Source: Lelliottia sp. JS-SCA-14 (GTDB taxonomy: Bacteria > Pseudomonadota > Gammaproteobacteria > Enterobacterales > Enterobacteriaceae). Taken from it: a DNA stretch of 64,000 nt. Below, one piece after another: positions 19,200-27,479 of the stretch. Made by a program: the position numbers and the translations under genes. The stretch is taken from assembly GCF_035593345.1 (NCBI RefSeq), contig NZ_CP141606.1, positions 2,232,001 to 2,296,000 on the forward strand, in the 5' to 3' direction. Under the pieces are notes generated by a model, which was not told the origin of the DNA, searched no databases, and was given only the letters and a program-made list of their open reading frames with translations. Each line of letters starts with the position of its first letter. Position 1 is the stretch's first letter.

Positions 19200-20684
19200 T
19201 TAAAGGTAGCGGGAGGTCAGGTGTTCGCGGAAGTAGCGGCTATTCAGATCTTCGCCTGTCGCCTGAGTAATCAGCTGCGAAGTGGTGAAGCGGCTGCCGT
19301 GCTGCCAGATGTTCTGGTTCAGCCAGTCAAACAGCGCCGAGAAATCGCCTTCAGTAATAGATGACTCCAGCCCCGGTAGCGCCGTTTTCGCCGCGCTGAA
19401 CAGCTGTGCGGCATACATCGCGCCCAGGGTATAAGACGGGAAGTAGCCAAAACCGCCGTCGGTCCAGTGGATATCCTGCATACAGCCGTTGCGGAAGTTA
19501 TCTTTGGTCGACAATCCCAGCCACGCCTGCATTTTCTCATCCCACAGCGCCGGGATGTCATCCACTTCGATTTCACCGTTGATCAGCGCACGTTCGATTT
19601 CATACCGCAGCACCACATGCGCTGGATAGCTCACTTCGTCCGCGTCGACGCGAATATAGCCCGGTTTCACGCGCTGGTTCCAGGCGATGAAGTTCTCTTC
19701 ACTAAACGCCGCCTGGCTGCCAAATCGAGCATGTACCGCCGGGAGCAGATGTTTCAGGAACGCATTGCTGCGGCCCAGTTGCATCTCAAAGAACAGGCTT
19801 TGTGATTCGTGGATGGCGGTAGAACGCGCCAGCGCGACGGGCTGTCCGAGCCAGTTGCGCGGCAGGTTTTGCTCATAGCGCGCATGACCGGTTTCATGCA
19901 CCACACCAAACAGGGCGCTCAGCAGCTCGTCTTCATCGTAACGGGTGGTAATGCGTACATCTTCCGGCACGCCGCCGCAGAATGGATGGGCGCTGACGTC
20001 GAGACGACCGGCGTTAAAATCGAAGCCCAGCATTTTCATCGCTTCCAGCCCCAGCTCGCGCTGAACGGCGGTCGGGAAGGGACCCTGCGGCGGAACGAAG
20101 GATTTCTGCGACTGTTTTTCGACAACCTGCGCCAGCAGATCCGGCAGCCAGGATTTCAGGTCGCCAAACAGCACGTCGAGGCGAGCGCTGGTCATGTCCG
20201 GTTCAAAGATATCGAGCAGGGCGTCGTAAGGCGTGCAGCCTTTGGCTTCGGCGCGCAGACGCGCCTCTTCACGGCTGAACTTCACCACCTCTTTCAGATT
20301 GGCGGAAAATCCCTGCCAGTCGTTGGCCGGACGCTGGGTGCGCCAGGCGTGTTCACATTTACTGCCCGCCAGGGATTTCGCTTCGACCAGCGACTCAGGC
20401 AGGAGCGACGCCTGCTGGAAGTGGCGCGTCATCTCGCGCAGGTTGGCGCGTTCAACGTCGTTCAGATCTTCGCTTTCAGCAGCGGCCAGCCAGTCGCCGA
20501 CTTTTTTATCCGTCAGGATTTGATGCTGCAACACGCTCATTTCCGCCAGCGCTTCACCGCGCGCCAGGCTACCGCCCGGCGGCATCATGGCGAACATGTC
20601 CCAGCTGGCGATGGATGAGAGATGGGAGAAACGGGATAAGCGCAGGAACGTGCGAGTGAGTTGTTGATAGTTGTTATTTTTCAT
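19200..20684 (-). CDS. M32-family carboxypeptidase (thermostable carboxypeptidase 1 type)
   Basis: This 494-residue cytoplasmic zinc metallocarboxypeptidase belongs to family M32. The zinc and catalytic motif is HETGH (in FGVVHETGHARYEQ), followed by the family motifs HESQSLFFE, IRVDADEVSYPAHVVLRYEIE and GYFPSYTLGAMYAAQ. M32 enzymes remove C-terminal residues with broad specificity. The start at 20684 (MKNNNYQQL) has GAGGACC upstream. A long in-frame extension to 20825 lacks family similarity and is rejected. E. coli K-12 has no such gene at this place. Confidence 0.93.
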   Translation of the reverse strand: MKNNNYQQLTRTFLRLSRFSHLSSIASWDMFAMMPPGGSLARGEALAEMSVLQHQILTDKKVGDWLAAAESEDLNDVERANLREMTRHFQQASLLPESLVEAKSLAGSKCEHAWRTQRPANDWQGFSANLKEVVKFSREEARLRAEAKGCTPYDALLDIFEPDMTSARLDVLFGDLKSWLPDLLAQVVEKQSQKSFVPPQGPFPTAVQRELGLEAMKMLGFDFNAGRLDVSAHPFCGGVPEDVRITTRYDEDELLSALFGVVHETGHARYEQNLPRNWLGQPVALARSTAIHESQSLFFEMQLGRSNAFLKHLLPAVHARFGSQAAFSEENFIAWNQRVKPGYIRVDADEVSYPAHVVLRYEIERALINGEIEVDDIPALWDEKMQAWLGLSTKDNFRNGCMQDIHWTDGGFGYFPSYTLGAMYAAQLFSAAKTALPGLESSITEGDFSALFDWLNQNIWQHGSRFTTSQLITQATGEDLNSRYFREHLTSRYL

Positions 20685-20848
20685 GAGGTCCTCTTGTCTG
20701 GAACGGCTGAGGTCAAAAGTAGCATTTGGTGGGGGGAAAGACGAGGGGAGTGGGGAGGAATAAAGACAGTACGAAACTAAAGGTTTTTCTGATTTGTCCG
20801 AAATAAACCCTACGGAAAATGACATTCTAAAAAGGGTTCGAACACATC

Positions 20849-21523
20849 ATGAAAAAAGTACTTATCACCAGTGCACTGTCCTTAACCTTCCTGACGGGCT
20901 GTGCAGGCCAGGTCAAACCGCACAAAGTTCAGGCCGCTGACGGCAGTTCGCTGGAGGTCGCAACTACCTTTGCATTAACCGACATGAACAACAACCGCTA
21001 TGCGGATACGAAGTTACGTGTGGTTGAACCGGTGCATTCTGGAACCGGCATGGGGTTGGCTATCGTGTCCGCAGTCCTCGGTGGAGGAATAAGAACTGGA
21101 GACTTTGACAAGGAGAATTACAAAGGTTCATCCATTGATGCGATGCCGGAGCCCACAGCCCTCTATTTCGGCCCCAAAGCAGAGCATAAAATCCAGGAAT
21201 GGCTGGGTAAAAATGGTGGCGGGTATGCCTACACGCAGCCGCTGAAAATCGCTGCTGCCCAATGGTCACTGGTTTATACCGATATGTCGGCGACCAACAG
21301 CAATTACGATTTAACCTACCGCGTGCAATTCTATAAGCGTCCGGAAGGCGGAAATCTGCTGAGCGCCTTTGTGGTGGCAGAATGTACCCCAACTCGCGTA
21401 ACCGCACCGCTAAGTGACTGGAAAGCCAACAACTACGCGAAAGTCACCCAGGAAACGCAGAAGATGATGGATGCGTGCCTGCTGGAGCTGGATAACCAGT
21501 TGCCGAGACTGTTGAAGAAGTAG
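20849..21523 (+). CDS. Unknown lipoprotein
   Basis: The 224-residue protein begins MKKVLITSALSLTFLTGCAG, a lipoprotein signal with lipobox LTGC, so the mature protein should be membrane-anchored at its N-terminal Cys. Residues after this form a soluble domain. A Gly-rich stretch (GTGMGLAIVSAVLGGGI, about 57-74) could be a short hydrophobic segment. I do not recognise the family. It is followed by a REP element. Confidence 0.75.
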   Translation: MKKVLITSALSLTFLTGCAGQVKPHKVQAADGSSLEVATTFALTDMNNNRYADTKLRVVEPVHSGTGMGLAIVSAVLGGGIRTGDFDKENYKGSSIDAMPEPTALYFGPKAEHKIQEWLGKNGGGYAYTQPLKIAAAQWSLVYTDMSATNSNYDLTYRVQFYKRPEGGNLLSAFVVAECTPTRVTAPLSDWKANNYAKVTQETQKMMDACLLELDNQLPRLLKK

Positions 21524-21535
21524 GGGACAGAACTC

Positions 21536-21572
21536 GTAGGCCGGATAAGCGCCAGCGCCATCCGGCTTTTTG
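21536..21572. repeat. REP element with downstream repeated tail
   Basis: GTAGGCCGGATAAGCG and CATCCGGCTTTTT bracket a REP palindrome. Bases 21592-21621 form a second inverted repeat (GTC-GTTTGTGCCAGAAGCGGAC) that is found after the REPs at 29796 and 34098 too. Confidence 0.85.
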
Positions 21573-21879
21573 TGGGTTTGTGAGAAATGAGCTGGTGGTC
21601 AGGTTTGTGCCAGAAGCGGACTTTTTGGTAGTTGTATGAGTACTTATCAACTGAATAAACCCCGTAAACTATATCGTAATGAATTTGTTGAATGGAAACA
21701 CCTCATACCCACTGATGGGAGTGCGCTATCATCTGCCAGGAAGATTATAACCGTTCGCATGTTTAGGACATATTCAGCAGCATGTCTTAAAAGCACCCGT
21801 CACCATCATTCAAAAAACGTACTTAGCGTAAATTTCCGTACGGTTGGGCTTCAAACTCCGTTCATAAGGACAACCAATA

Positions 21880-22761
21880 ATGTCATTTAATTATAAAACG
21901 CTGTTCATTACTTTTTTATCCTTCTGCGCATTCCAGACTCATGCAGCACAATGCACAGCGGAAAGCTTCGCTAAAAACAAACTGAACACTTTTATCCTGC
22001 TCAACCAGCAGATAAAAACAGAAGTCCCAAAATCTATTGAAGCCACTATTGATAGTCCTGATGGATATGTTCGCGTATCGGCCCGAAGCAACTTTAGCCA
22101 ATGCGGTGAGCTAATTAGTGGCAGTCTAAAAGAAGTTAAAACTTCAACAGGCCCGAAAACAGTTTTCACGGCAAACAGTGATGTTCAGTTGAATAAGACT
22201 GAATTTGGCTGGCGCATCCAGATGGAGACAAACGGAGTCATAGCCGATAACAACAGTCAAAAGACCATGCAACTCTATCGGCAAACGCTGGAGGGAATGT
22301 ACCAACTTAACGATAAAGGAATTATCAGCCACGCGGTTAACCGTTCAATTATCGCGGCCCATAAGCCAGAAGATAAAGACAAAACCACTGTAGGGACAAT
22401 AGAGTACGTTTTCAATTCATCAGGGTTGCTGGCACGCACGGTAAACAAAGGAAGTTTGGCGATAGACAATTATACTCTCGTATACAACTATGACGGCAAT
22501 CATCGCCTGATCAAAACTCAATCCCCTTCAACCATCGAAGAGTATTCCTATGATAATGAGGGCCGTGAGCTGTCCCTCAGCAAGACCCAGAAGTATTTCA
22601 CCATCGAAAAGACCCTTACCACCTGCGAGAAGTGGAACTCACATGGAGAATGCGTACGCGCCAATATGGATATCACAATCGCCCCAGCCGATCAGACGGG
22701 TAAACAATATGTGCACAAGCACAAAGCCGTGATGACGACGAAATACGAATACTGGAATTGA
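21880..22761 (+). CDS. Secreted unknown protein with YD-like repeats
   Basis: The 293-residue protein has a signal peptide (MSFNYKTLFITFLSFCAFQTHA). The C-terminal half contains repeated segments YVFNSSGLLARTV, YNYDGNHRLIKTQ and YSYDNEGRELSL, which resemble tyrosine-aspartate (YD) repeats and also the C-terminal half of the lipoprotein YnfC found at 50.4 kb. It ends in KYEYWN, as YnfC ends in NSIEYY, so a distant relation to the UPF0257 (YnfC) family is plausible but inferred. AAGGA precedes the ATG. GC is lower than in the core genes. Confidence 0.75.
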   Translation: MSFNYKTLFITFLSFCAFQTHAAQCTAESFAKNKLNTFILLNQQIKTEVPKSIEATIDSPDGYVRVSARSNFSQCGELISGSLKEVKTSTGPKTVFTANSDVQLNKTEFGWRIQMETNGVIADNNSQKTMQLYRQTLEGMYQLNDKGIISHAVNRSIIAAHKPEDKDKTTVGTIEYVFNSSGLLARTVNKGSLAIDNYTLVYNYDGNHRLIKTQSPSTIEEYSYDNEGRELSLSKTQKYFTIEKTLTTCEKWNSHGECVRANMDITIAPADQTGKQYVHKHKAVMTTKYEYWN

Positions 22762-22874
22762 TCCTGGTTTGTCGAATACCTCAGGGCGTTCAGGTGTAAA
22801 ATTTAAGGTCCGCACCTTGCTCATAGCAGACCTGATGACCAGCCAGCCTTTCTCCTGCGAGCCAACAGTAAACG

Positions 22875-23216
22875 TTAAGAATTAGTTGACGGATCGTACT
22901 CCCACTGCGATTCGTCGCTGTAAATCGTACCATCATCATCCATTACTTTGGCATTAAGCTGTCTTGCAATCCCCAACATCTTTCTATACAGGTATGTATC
23001 AGGCCATTTGGTATAAATATTACCCTCGTTCCAGTCAAGCCATGGGTCTTCGTACAACGAGTGACCTGACCAAAAAGCGTGGTAATCGCCGTTAATTGTG
23101 TATCTGCTTAATTCATCATCGTTATTAATGTAGTTCAGCCATTCGTCAGCGGTTATCTGCGCATCCTCATTATCCGCCCAAAATTCAGCTCTCGTTATGT
23201 GGAATTCAACACCCAT
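22875..23216 (-). CDS. Small acidic unknown protein (possible immunity-type)
   Basis: The 113-residue protein is strongly acidic and rich in Trp and Tyr (AEFWADNEDAQITADEWLNY, DPWLDWNEGNIYTKWPDTYL). A strong AAGGAG site lies before the ATG, so it is very probably expressed. Small acidic proteins of this look are often immunity proteins to secreted toxins, but no partner toxin is visible nearby. That role is inference from composition only. Confidence 0.65.
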   Translation of the reverse strand: MGVEFHITRAEFWADNEDAQITADEWLNYINNDDELSRYTINGDYHAFWSGHSLYEDPWLDWNEGNIYTKWPDTYLYRKMLGIARQLNAKVMDDDGTIYSDESQWEYDPSTNS

Positions 23217-23393
23217 AGCATCTCCTTAACACTGGAACAGACTTCACAAACTAGCATAGTGGTTTATTAAAAAACGAGGTGAGTAACACTGCAAAATCTA
23301 TAGACTTGAAAGATATATCCTCTCCTCGCTCATAGCGGACTAAAAGGGTTGATTGTGTGTTCACTGAAAGCTGTCAAATCATAGCCAATACAT

Positions 23394-23786
23394 TCAGGCC
23401 TCTTTCCAAAACGGCTCCAGCTCAACAGGAAGCTGCTCCTTATCAAATCCCACAAACCAGTAAATTGTTCCCTTTGGCCCAACCATCGGCACTTCTCCCC
23501 AACCCGGATGAAATAATGCGCGATCCCAGTCCGGATTGAGACGACCACGTCGTTTAAGGCGCTCACCATTACATGAAACTGCACGTATTGAAGGAAAGTT
23601 AATAAAGAAGCTTAACGGCATTCCTTCTTTTTGTGCACATCGCAATTGCCGGGAGATCCAGGATTGGTTTCGTTGTCGAAGTTTTCTTTTCATTGGTCGC
23701 TCATATCGGGTAAGACAATTGGTAAACCCCACAATGACATTAGGTTTGGTGAGTTTCCTGATGTACTTAGTTACTTTTTGGTACAT
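23394..23786 (-). CDS. Unknown basic protein (130 aa)
   Basis: The protein is basic in its N-terminal half (PMKRKLRQRNQSWISRQLR) and has an aromatic C-terminal half (WDRALFHPGWGEVPMVGP, IYWFVGFDKEQ). No family recognised. Its start overlaps the 3' end of the upstream secreted-protein gene by 20 bp on the same strand, with an AAAGGG stretch nearby, so the two may be cotranscribed. A start at 23693 (MKRKLRQ) is also possible. Confidence 0.5.
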   Translation of the reverse strand: MYQKVTKYIRKLTKPNVIVGFTNCLTRYERPMKRKLRQRNQSWISRQLRCAQKEGMPLSFFINFPSIRAVSCNGERLKRRGRLNPDWDRALFHPGWGEVPMVGPKGTIYWFVGFDKEQLPVELEPFWKEA

Positions 23787-24078
23787 TCCCTTTCCGGCGA
23801 ATCTCGATCATCCTGATATACATATCCCGTAATTCCCTATTCTGCTTGATTACCATTTCCTTGGGCAAGGATGCTCTCTCGTTATTCCATTCATCAACGA
23901 CACTTTGACAAGCCTTATAAGCATCATTAACGATCTTCTCAGCAGGAGTCGTCGTATTGATATAGGGAATAGTATGTTTGTTCAGGCATACGGAGATTGG
24001 TGGGCCATAGTCATGATCTTCTGCATGTAGGCTAATAGCAAAAAACAGTGTAAACAACGTTAAAAATCTCAATTTCAT
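23767..24078 (-). CDS. Small secreted unknown protein
   Basis: The 103-residue protein has a clear signal peptide (MKLRFLTLFTLFFAISLHAE) and a mature helical domain with two Cys (ISVCLNKH, YKACQSVVDEW) that could form a disulfide. The ATG follows CAGGA. No family recognised. It probably forms a two-gene unit with the overlapping downstream gene. Base composition is AT-rich. Confidence 0.65.
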   Translation of the reverse strand: MKLRFLTLFTLFFAISLHAEDHDYGPPISVCLNKHTIPYINTTTPAEKIVNDAYKACQSVVDEWNNERASLPKEMVIKQNRELRDMYIRMIEIRRKGNVPKSN

Positions 24079-24283
24079 TTTTTCCTGCTAAACGATGTAC
24101 CGAGAAATGATTATCTTCTGTGAAATTATCGACTTTGCACAATAGATCTTTAGTTGTCCAACAAAGTTATTATGCTGTTGTTATGCCTGCTTACGCAAAA
24201 CCAGGCAGCTGAAAGATTTATCGGGTTAAAAATCGACAACGTCTGCCTCTCACTTATACCAAACCTAACGTTACCACTTGCCC

Positions 24284-24628
24284 TCAAGAAGCAGGAACGT
24301 CATTACGATCACCCCGCGTGGTGGGCTGAGAGATAACAATAAATTCGACTGCAGATTGAGTACTGTTGCTGGCCTGATGCACTGACCCCGGCGGGATTTC
24401 TATTCCCTGATAGGCTTTGATTTCACGTACAACCCCTTCAAGCTCCATGGTCAGAACGCCCTGAAGAACAAAGAAAAACTGCCGAGAAACGGAATGATAG
24501 TGACGTTTCTCGCTGGTTCCTGGGGGCATTTTTTCATGAATGACCAGCATGTCCTTGCGGTTCACAAGATACCAACCGTCACAATTATCACCCCAGATGT
24601 AATGCTCGGCATTGTCCTTTGAAATCAT
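24284..24628 (-). CDS. Cupin-domain protein
   Basis: The 114-residue protein folds as a single small cupin barrel. Motif 1 is HEKMPPGTSEKRHYHSVSRQ with the HYH metal ligands and motif 2 is IEIPPGSVHQASN with the third His, so it probably binds a metal. The glutamate usual in motif 1 is replaced by Gln or Arg (VSRQFF). The start at 24628 has GGGAG at the right distance; the ATG at 24634 is too close. The substrate is unknown. It is a single gene. Confidence 0.8.
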   Translation of the reverse strand: MISKDNAEHYIWGDNCDGWYLVNRKDMLVIHEKMPPGTSEKRHYHSVSRQFFFVLQGVLTMELEGVVREIKAYQGIEIPPGSVHQASNSTQSAVEFIVISQPTTRGDRNDVPAS

Positions 24629-24744
24629 AGTCATTCTCCCGTTCTGGCTACTTCGATATTTGTTTATACAGAGGGGAGTGATTGAATCGCAACAGGGTTG
24701 CAGCGTTTATACGCTCAGCATGGCAAATAACTCCACCCAATCCA

Positions 24745-25092
24745 TTGATTTAAATGATGTAACTGCCCAAAAATAATTACATTCCACAACGAGATCCTGC
24801 TTCCAGTAATACCCGTTGTCGATATCAGGTTATCGCCGTATTCTTCCTTCGTGCTTGCAAAAACAGGCGCCGGGATTGACCTCCTGAAAAACCTTAGTGA
24901 CGGCACACCGACGCGTCAGCGCCATTTTGTGTCGTACGCACGGCTACGCTACAATGGTGGGCCGGGCGGGGGCGTCGCAAGACGCGCCGGTGTCCACTAA
25001 GGCCGGTAAGGTCAACCCCGCCCGGAACCGCCACCCGTGAGATTGACCTCTCCGTTGGCGGTGTTAAGTATTACTTAGCGGAAACAAACATT
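24745..25092 (+). other. Cassette leader, copy 1, with Ash-like short frame
   Basis: This non-coding leader is repeated almost base for base at 31518-31867. It contains a short frame at 24954-25040 encoding MVGRAGASQDAPVSTKAGKV and a few more residues, preceded in frame by ILCRTHGYAT. That wording is typical of Ash/Icd-like proteins of P4-type satellite prophages. An inverted repeat CCGCCA/TGGCGG lies at about 25029-25062, around the frame's stop codon. The frame ends 53 nt before the 145-aa gene in both copies. It may act as a leader peptide or as a structured RNA. Inference: a relic of a P4-like immunity or leader region. Confidence 0.6.
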
Positions 25093-25530
25093 ATGACCAC
25101 CATTTTCACCCCAGCCCGCGATTTACTCAGCGTCCCGTTCACCGCCGCGACAGACTTTACCGATCTCGCTGACTGCTGCGACCGTTTTGCCGAAACCCTG
25201 ATGGAATGCAATGAACCTGCGTACAAACTGGCGCTGCTGGGCCGAATCAGTGCGTGCCTCGCGCTGCTGCGCCCGACGCTTTGCGAGCCCATTCCGGCCC
25301 ATCTTATCGAGCACTTTACCGTCGACACGCTGCCAGAAACGCCGTCGTATTTTGAGCCTGACGCCGAGGCGCTGTGTGATTACTGCCAGACCCTGACTCA
25401 GGTGCTTTGCCAGCAGTCGCTGTTACCGGAAATGGAAAAGTCCCTGCGCGGATTGTTGTGCGAACTGATGTGGATGTTTGCGGGGGAGCTAAACGCGCCG
25501 CGCTGGGCTCGCCAGCATACTGAACACTAA
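25093..25530 (+). CDS. Cassette protein copy 1 (145 aa, unknown)
   Basis: I do not recognise the family. The 145-residue protein is helical, acidic and Cys-rich (DLADCCDRFAETLMEC, EALCDYCQTLTQVLCQQ). It is about 94% identical to copy 2 at 31868, with eight amino-acid changes, although many silent bases differ, which suggests selection on the protein. Its ribosome site is weak here (GCGGAAAC), unlike copy 2. A strong terminator follows. Its position behind an Ash-like leader recalls P4-type satellite phages, but no integrase, primase or att site is nearby. Confidence 0.75.
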   Translation: MTTIFTPARDLLSVPFTAATDFTDLADCCDRFAETLMECNEPAYKLALLGRISACLALLRPTLCEPIPAHLIEHFTVDTLPETPSYFEPDAEALCDYCQTLTQVLCQQSLLPEMEKSLRGLLCELMWMFAGELNAPRWARQHTEH

Positions 25531-25553
25531 AAAAATCCCGCGCCAGATCCGAA

Positions 25554-25578
25554 GGCCCTGATTATTCAGGGCCTTTTT
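25554..25578 (+). terminator. Terminator of cassette copy 1
   Basis: GGCCCTGA (25554-25561) and TCAGGGCC (25566-25573) form a tight stem followed by TTTTTG. This is a strong Rho-independent terminator. Confidence 0.9.
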
Positions 25579-25599
25579 GTTGACCTCGCACCAGACTTC

Positions 25600-25738
25600 G
25601 CCCGGTGGCGCTGCGCTTACCGGGCCTACGGGACCTGCAGTTGTAGGCCGGGTAAGGCGCAGCCGCCACCCGGCTTTTTTGTTGATCTCGCACCAGCCCA
25701 TAGTCCGGATAAACGCTAGCGCCACCCGGCTTTTTTGT
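25600..25738. repeat. REP cluster (BIME): three units
   Basis: An inverted unit (25600-25629), a direct unit GTAGGCCGGGTAAGGCG (25643-25680) and a third direct unit TCCGGATAAACGC (25703-25738) lie in tandem, alternating in orientation as in bacterial interspersed mosaic elements. Confidence 0.85.
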
Positions 25739-25820
25739 TTACAGGTTACGCTGAAGTGTTTAAGAATCTTCAGGGGTTTGCCGATAACGCTGAGAGCTAA
25801 CGGAAAAGTAAGGATTAATC

Positions 25821-26339
25821 ATGACCGACACTTCTTTCAAATGGGCGTGCATTAAGTGTGACAAGGAGATTCCTCAGCATCAGGAATATTGCCCTGAGTG
25901 TGAGGAAAAGCAGTACCGGAAAATAGGCGGGTTGTTATTCGTGCCATTCCTCAACCTGTTCCTGATCGCGTACGGGTATTTCACTTCTCTGACAGTCACA
26001 TTAAAGGCTGGACTGGAGACAATAGGGCGACTGCCGATATCCCAGTCGAGCTATCTGTTTATTGCTGTGGGAATTAACTTTATTCTCCTTCTCTATATCA
26101 TTTACATCGCCTCTCTGTTTCTGCGTAAGAAAAAAGAGCTGCCACTGGCGTATAGCCTATTGCTCATTGCCGGTATTGTGCTGATGTTGATTGACCGGGT
26201 TGCCACGACTTATGTGTTCCCAAATATCCCCCTGGGCTTTACCCAGGTGATGCCGATTATCACGCATACATTTTATGCCTGTATCTGGATCCCTTACTTC
26301 CGTTATTCCGTACGAGCCAAGAAGACGTTTATTTGGTGA
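25821..26339 (+). CDS. DUF2569-like membrane protein with N-terminal zinc ribbon
   Basis: The 172-residue protein begins with a short zinc-ribbon-like motif, CIKCDKEIPQHQEYCPECEEK (two CxxC pairs, about residues 10-30). Four hydrophobic helices follow, the first being IGGLLFVPFLNLFLIAYGYF, the hallmark of DUF2569 proteins such as E. coli YdgK. The zinc-ribbon fusion is notable. Its role is unknown. It is a single gene after the REP cluster. Confidence 0.75.
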   Translation: MTDTSFKWACIKCDKEIPQHQEYCPECEEKQYRKIGGLLFVPFLNLFLIAYGYFTSLTVTLKAGLETIGRLPISQSSYLFIAVGINFILLLYIIYIASLFLRKKKELPLAYSLLLIAGIVLMLIDRVATTYVFPNIPLGFTQVMPIITHTFYACIWIPYFRYSVRAKKTFIW

Positions 26340-26407
26340 TGTACTGCGTAGCATTTGCTACTCAAATTGTTCAAATAGAGAAACGGGAGAAAAATCACGG
26401 CGTAGGA

Positions 26408-26470
26408 AAGTGTGCAAACTGATGTGGATATTCACAGGGGAGCGAAACTACCGCGGTGGTCAAACAGAAC
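26408..26470 (+). pseudogene. Remnant of the cassette gene 3' end
   Basis: The bases around AACTGATGTGGATATTCACAG followed by GGGGAGCGAAAC match the 3' part of the 145-aa cassette gene (AACTGATGTGGATGTT, GGGGAGCTAAAC) with several changes. A REP element follows directly, as after the intact copies. It codes for nothing complete. Confidence 0.65.
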
Positions 26471-26472
26471 GT

Positions 26473-26508
26473 GTAGGCCGGATAAGCGCCAGCGCCATCC
26501 GGCTTTAC
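26473..26508. repeat. REP element
   Basis: GTAGGCCGGATAAGCG then GCCATCCGGCTTTA, a single direct REP unit. Confidence 0.85.
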
Positions 26509-26561
26509 TTTCACGGAGTGATGTAACGGATATCTGTCACCGAAATCACTCGTACGCTCAG

Positions 26562-27005
26562 TTAAGCGTTGGGTTCAGTGCCGGAACCCGAGGCTTCCAG
26601 TCCAACCCTTTGACCGTAGGATAGTTCTAAAGTATTCCCGTCAGGATCAGCGAAGAAGACAAAGTAGCCAACGGGATCGCCGGCCTGAACCGGTTCTTTG
26701 CGCAACACGCCCTCTGAACGTGCCATCTCCACTTTTTGGTCGATCTCCTCGATGCTGGCGCATGCGACGCCAAGATGACCAAAATTGCCCAGCGGGGTAT
26801 CGGCCACCACATCGGCCTGGACAAGGACGAGGGCAAACGGACGGGTGCGATCGCTTAGCCATGCAACTTCGCGCGCCTCTGGGACGTCGGGCTCTCGTTT
26901 GTGAACAACGTCCATGCCCGCATAGCGGTGATAGAAATCAATACTCTTATCCAGATCCCTCACGACGAACGCCACGTGGGTAAAACCAACATCCACCTCT
27001 TTCAT
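26562..27005 (-). CDS. VOC-family (glyoxalase/dioxygenase-like) protein
   Basis: The 147-residue protein has two beta-alpha-beta-beta-beta modules of the vicinal oxygen chelate fold. The first His ligand is in FTHVAFVVRDLDKSIDFYH. A second metal site is suggested by FGHLGVACASIEEI, and the C-terminal FFADPDGNTLELSYG carries the conserved Glu. VOC proteins include glyoxalase I, dioxygenases and fosfomycin-resistance enzymes. The substrate cannot be read from the sequence. It is transcribed alone. Confidence 0.8.
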   Translation of the reverse strand: MKEVDVGFTHVAFVVRDLDKSIDFYHRYAGMDVVHKREPDVPEAREVAWLSDRTRPFALVLVQADVVADTPLGNFGHLGVACASIEEIDQKVEMARSEGVLRKEPVQAGDPVGYFVFFADPDGNTLELSYGQRVGLEASGSGTEPNA

Positions 27006-27163
27006 AACCTGAGTCCTTTTTTTGAGTACCTGATGGGTATCTTAAAAGCTCAAGTTAACTTCAGGTCAAGCCTGAGGGCAGCATTGAGCTGCCCACGAGA
27101 CGGGAGGTTGCAACGGCAAAACACGAGGGGCCGGGAGCGGGGCGTTTAACAGTTCAGCGAGAC

Positions 27164-27271
27164 TTAATGACCATCCGGATCGCACCATGCACTCATCAGC
27201 TGTTGCAAGATGTAGTTAAGTCCCAACACAACGAGCAGGGATACTAAAACTGCTGCCACAACAATAATCAT
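27164..27271 (-). CDS. 35-aa single-helix membrane protein
   Basis: A 35-codon frame starts at ATG 27271, 6 nt after a perfect AAGGAG ribosome site. It begins MIIVVAAVLVSLLVVLGLNY, a membrane helix, and ends in a polar tail CDPDGH. It was found by reading the gap between the VOC and omptin genes. I do not match it to a named small protein. The ribosome site and helix make it a credible real gene. Confidence 0.65.
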   Translation of the reverse strand: MIIVVAAVLVSLLVVLGLNYILQQLMSAWCDPDGH

Positions 27272-27420
27272 CAGAAACTCCTTGTAATCCGTTTTCTTCC
27301 TTCAAAATCTTAGATCGTATTTTTGATTTGTCACTGGCTGAAGTGAATTTTCTTATCCTCATCAGGGGCAGGTCATCTTTACGAAACCTTTATCTGGTTC
27401 TTTTTTGGAAATTAAATCAA

Positions 27421-27443
27421 CAAAAAAGCCCCGTCAGGGGCTT
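27421..27443 (-). terminator. Terminator of the omptin gene
   Basis: On the minus strand AAGCCCC, a TGAC loop and GGGGCTT are followed by TTTTG, a compact Rho-independent terminator 37 nt after the stop codon. Confidence 0.85.
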
Positions 27444-27479
27444 CGTATTTTTTATCAATTTGTGATGCGGCGCGCTTAA

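Noticed and set aside
20685..20825. 47-residue extension of the M32 carboxypeptidase
   Set aside because: Low-complexity residues without family similarity; GAGGACC marks the start at 20684.
20834..20848. GGGTTCGAACAC as a possible tRNA T-loop
   Set aside because: No acceptor or anticodon stem on either side; it is the ribosome-site region of the lipoprotein gene.
21636..21890. 84-codon plus-strand frame before the YD-like gene
   Set aside because: No ribosome site, odd composition, and it overlaps the well-supported start of the next gene.
24154..24336. 60-codon frame starting with TTG
   Set aside because: Weak start, overlaps the cupin gene on the other strand, and only superficially resembles a signal peptide.
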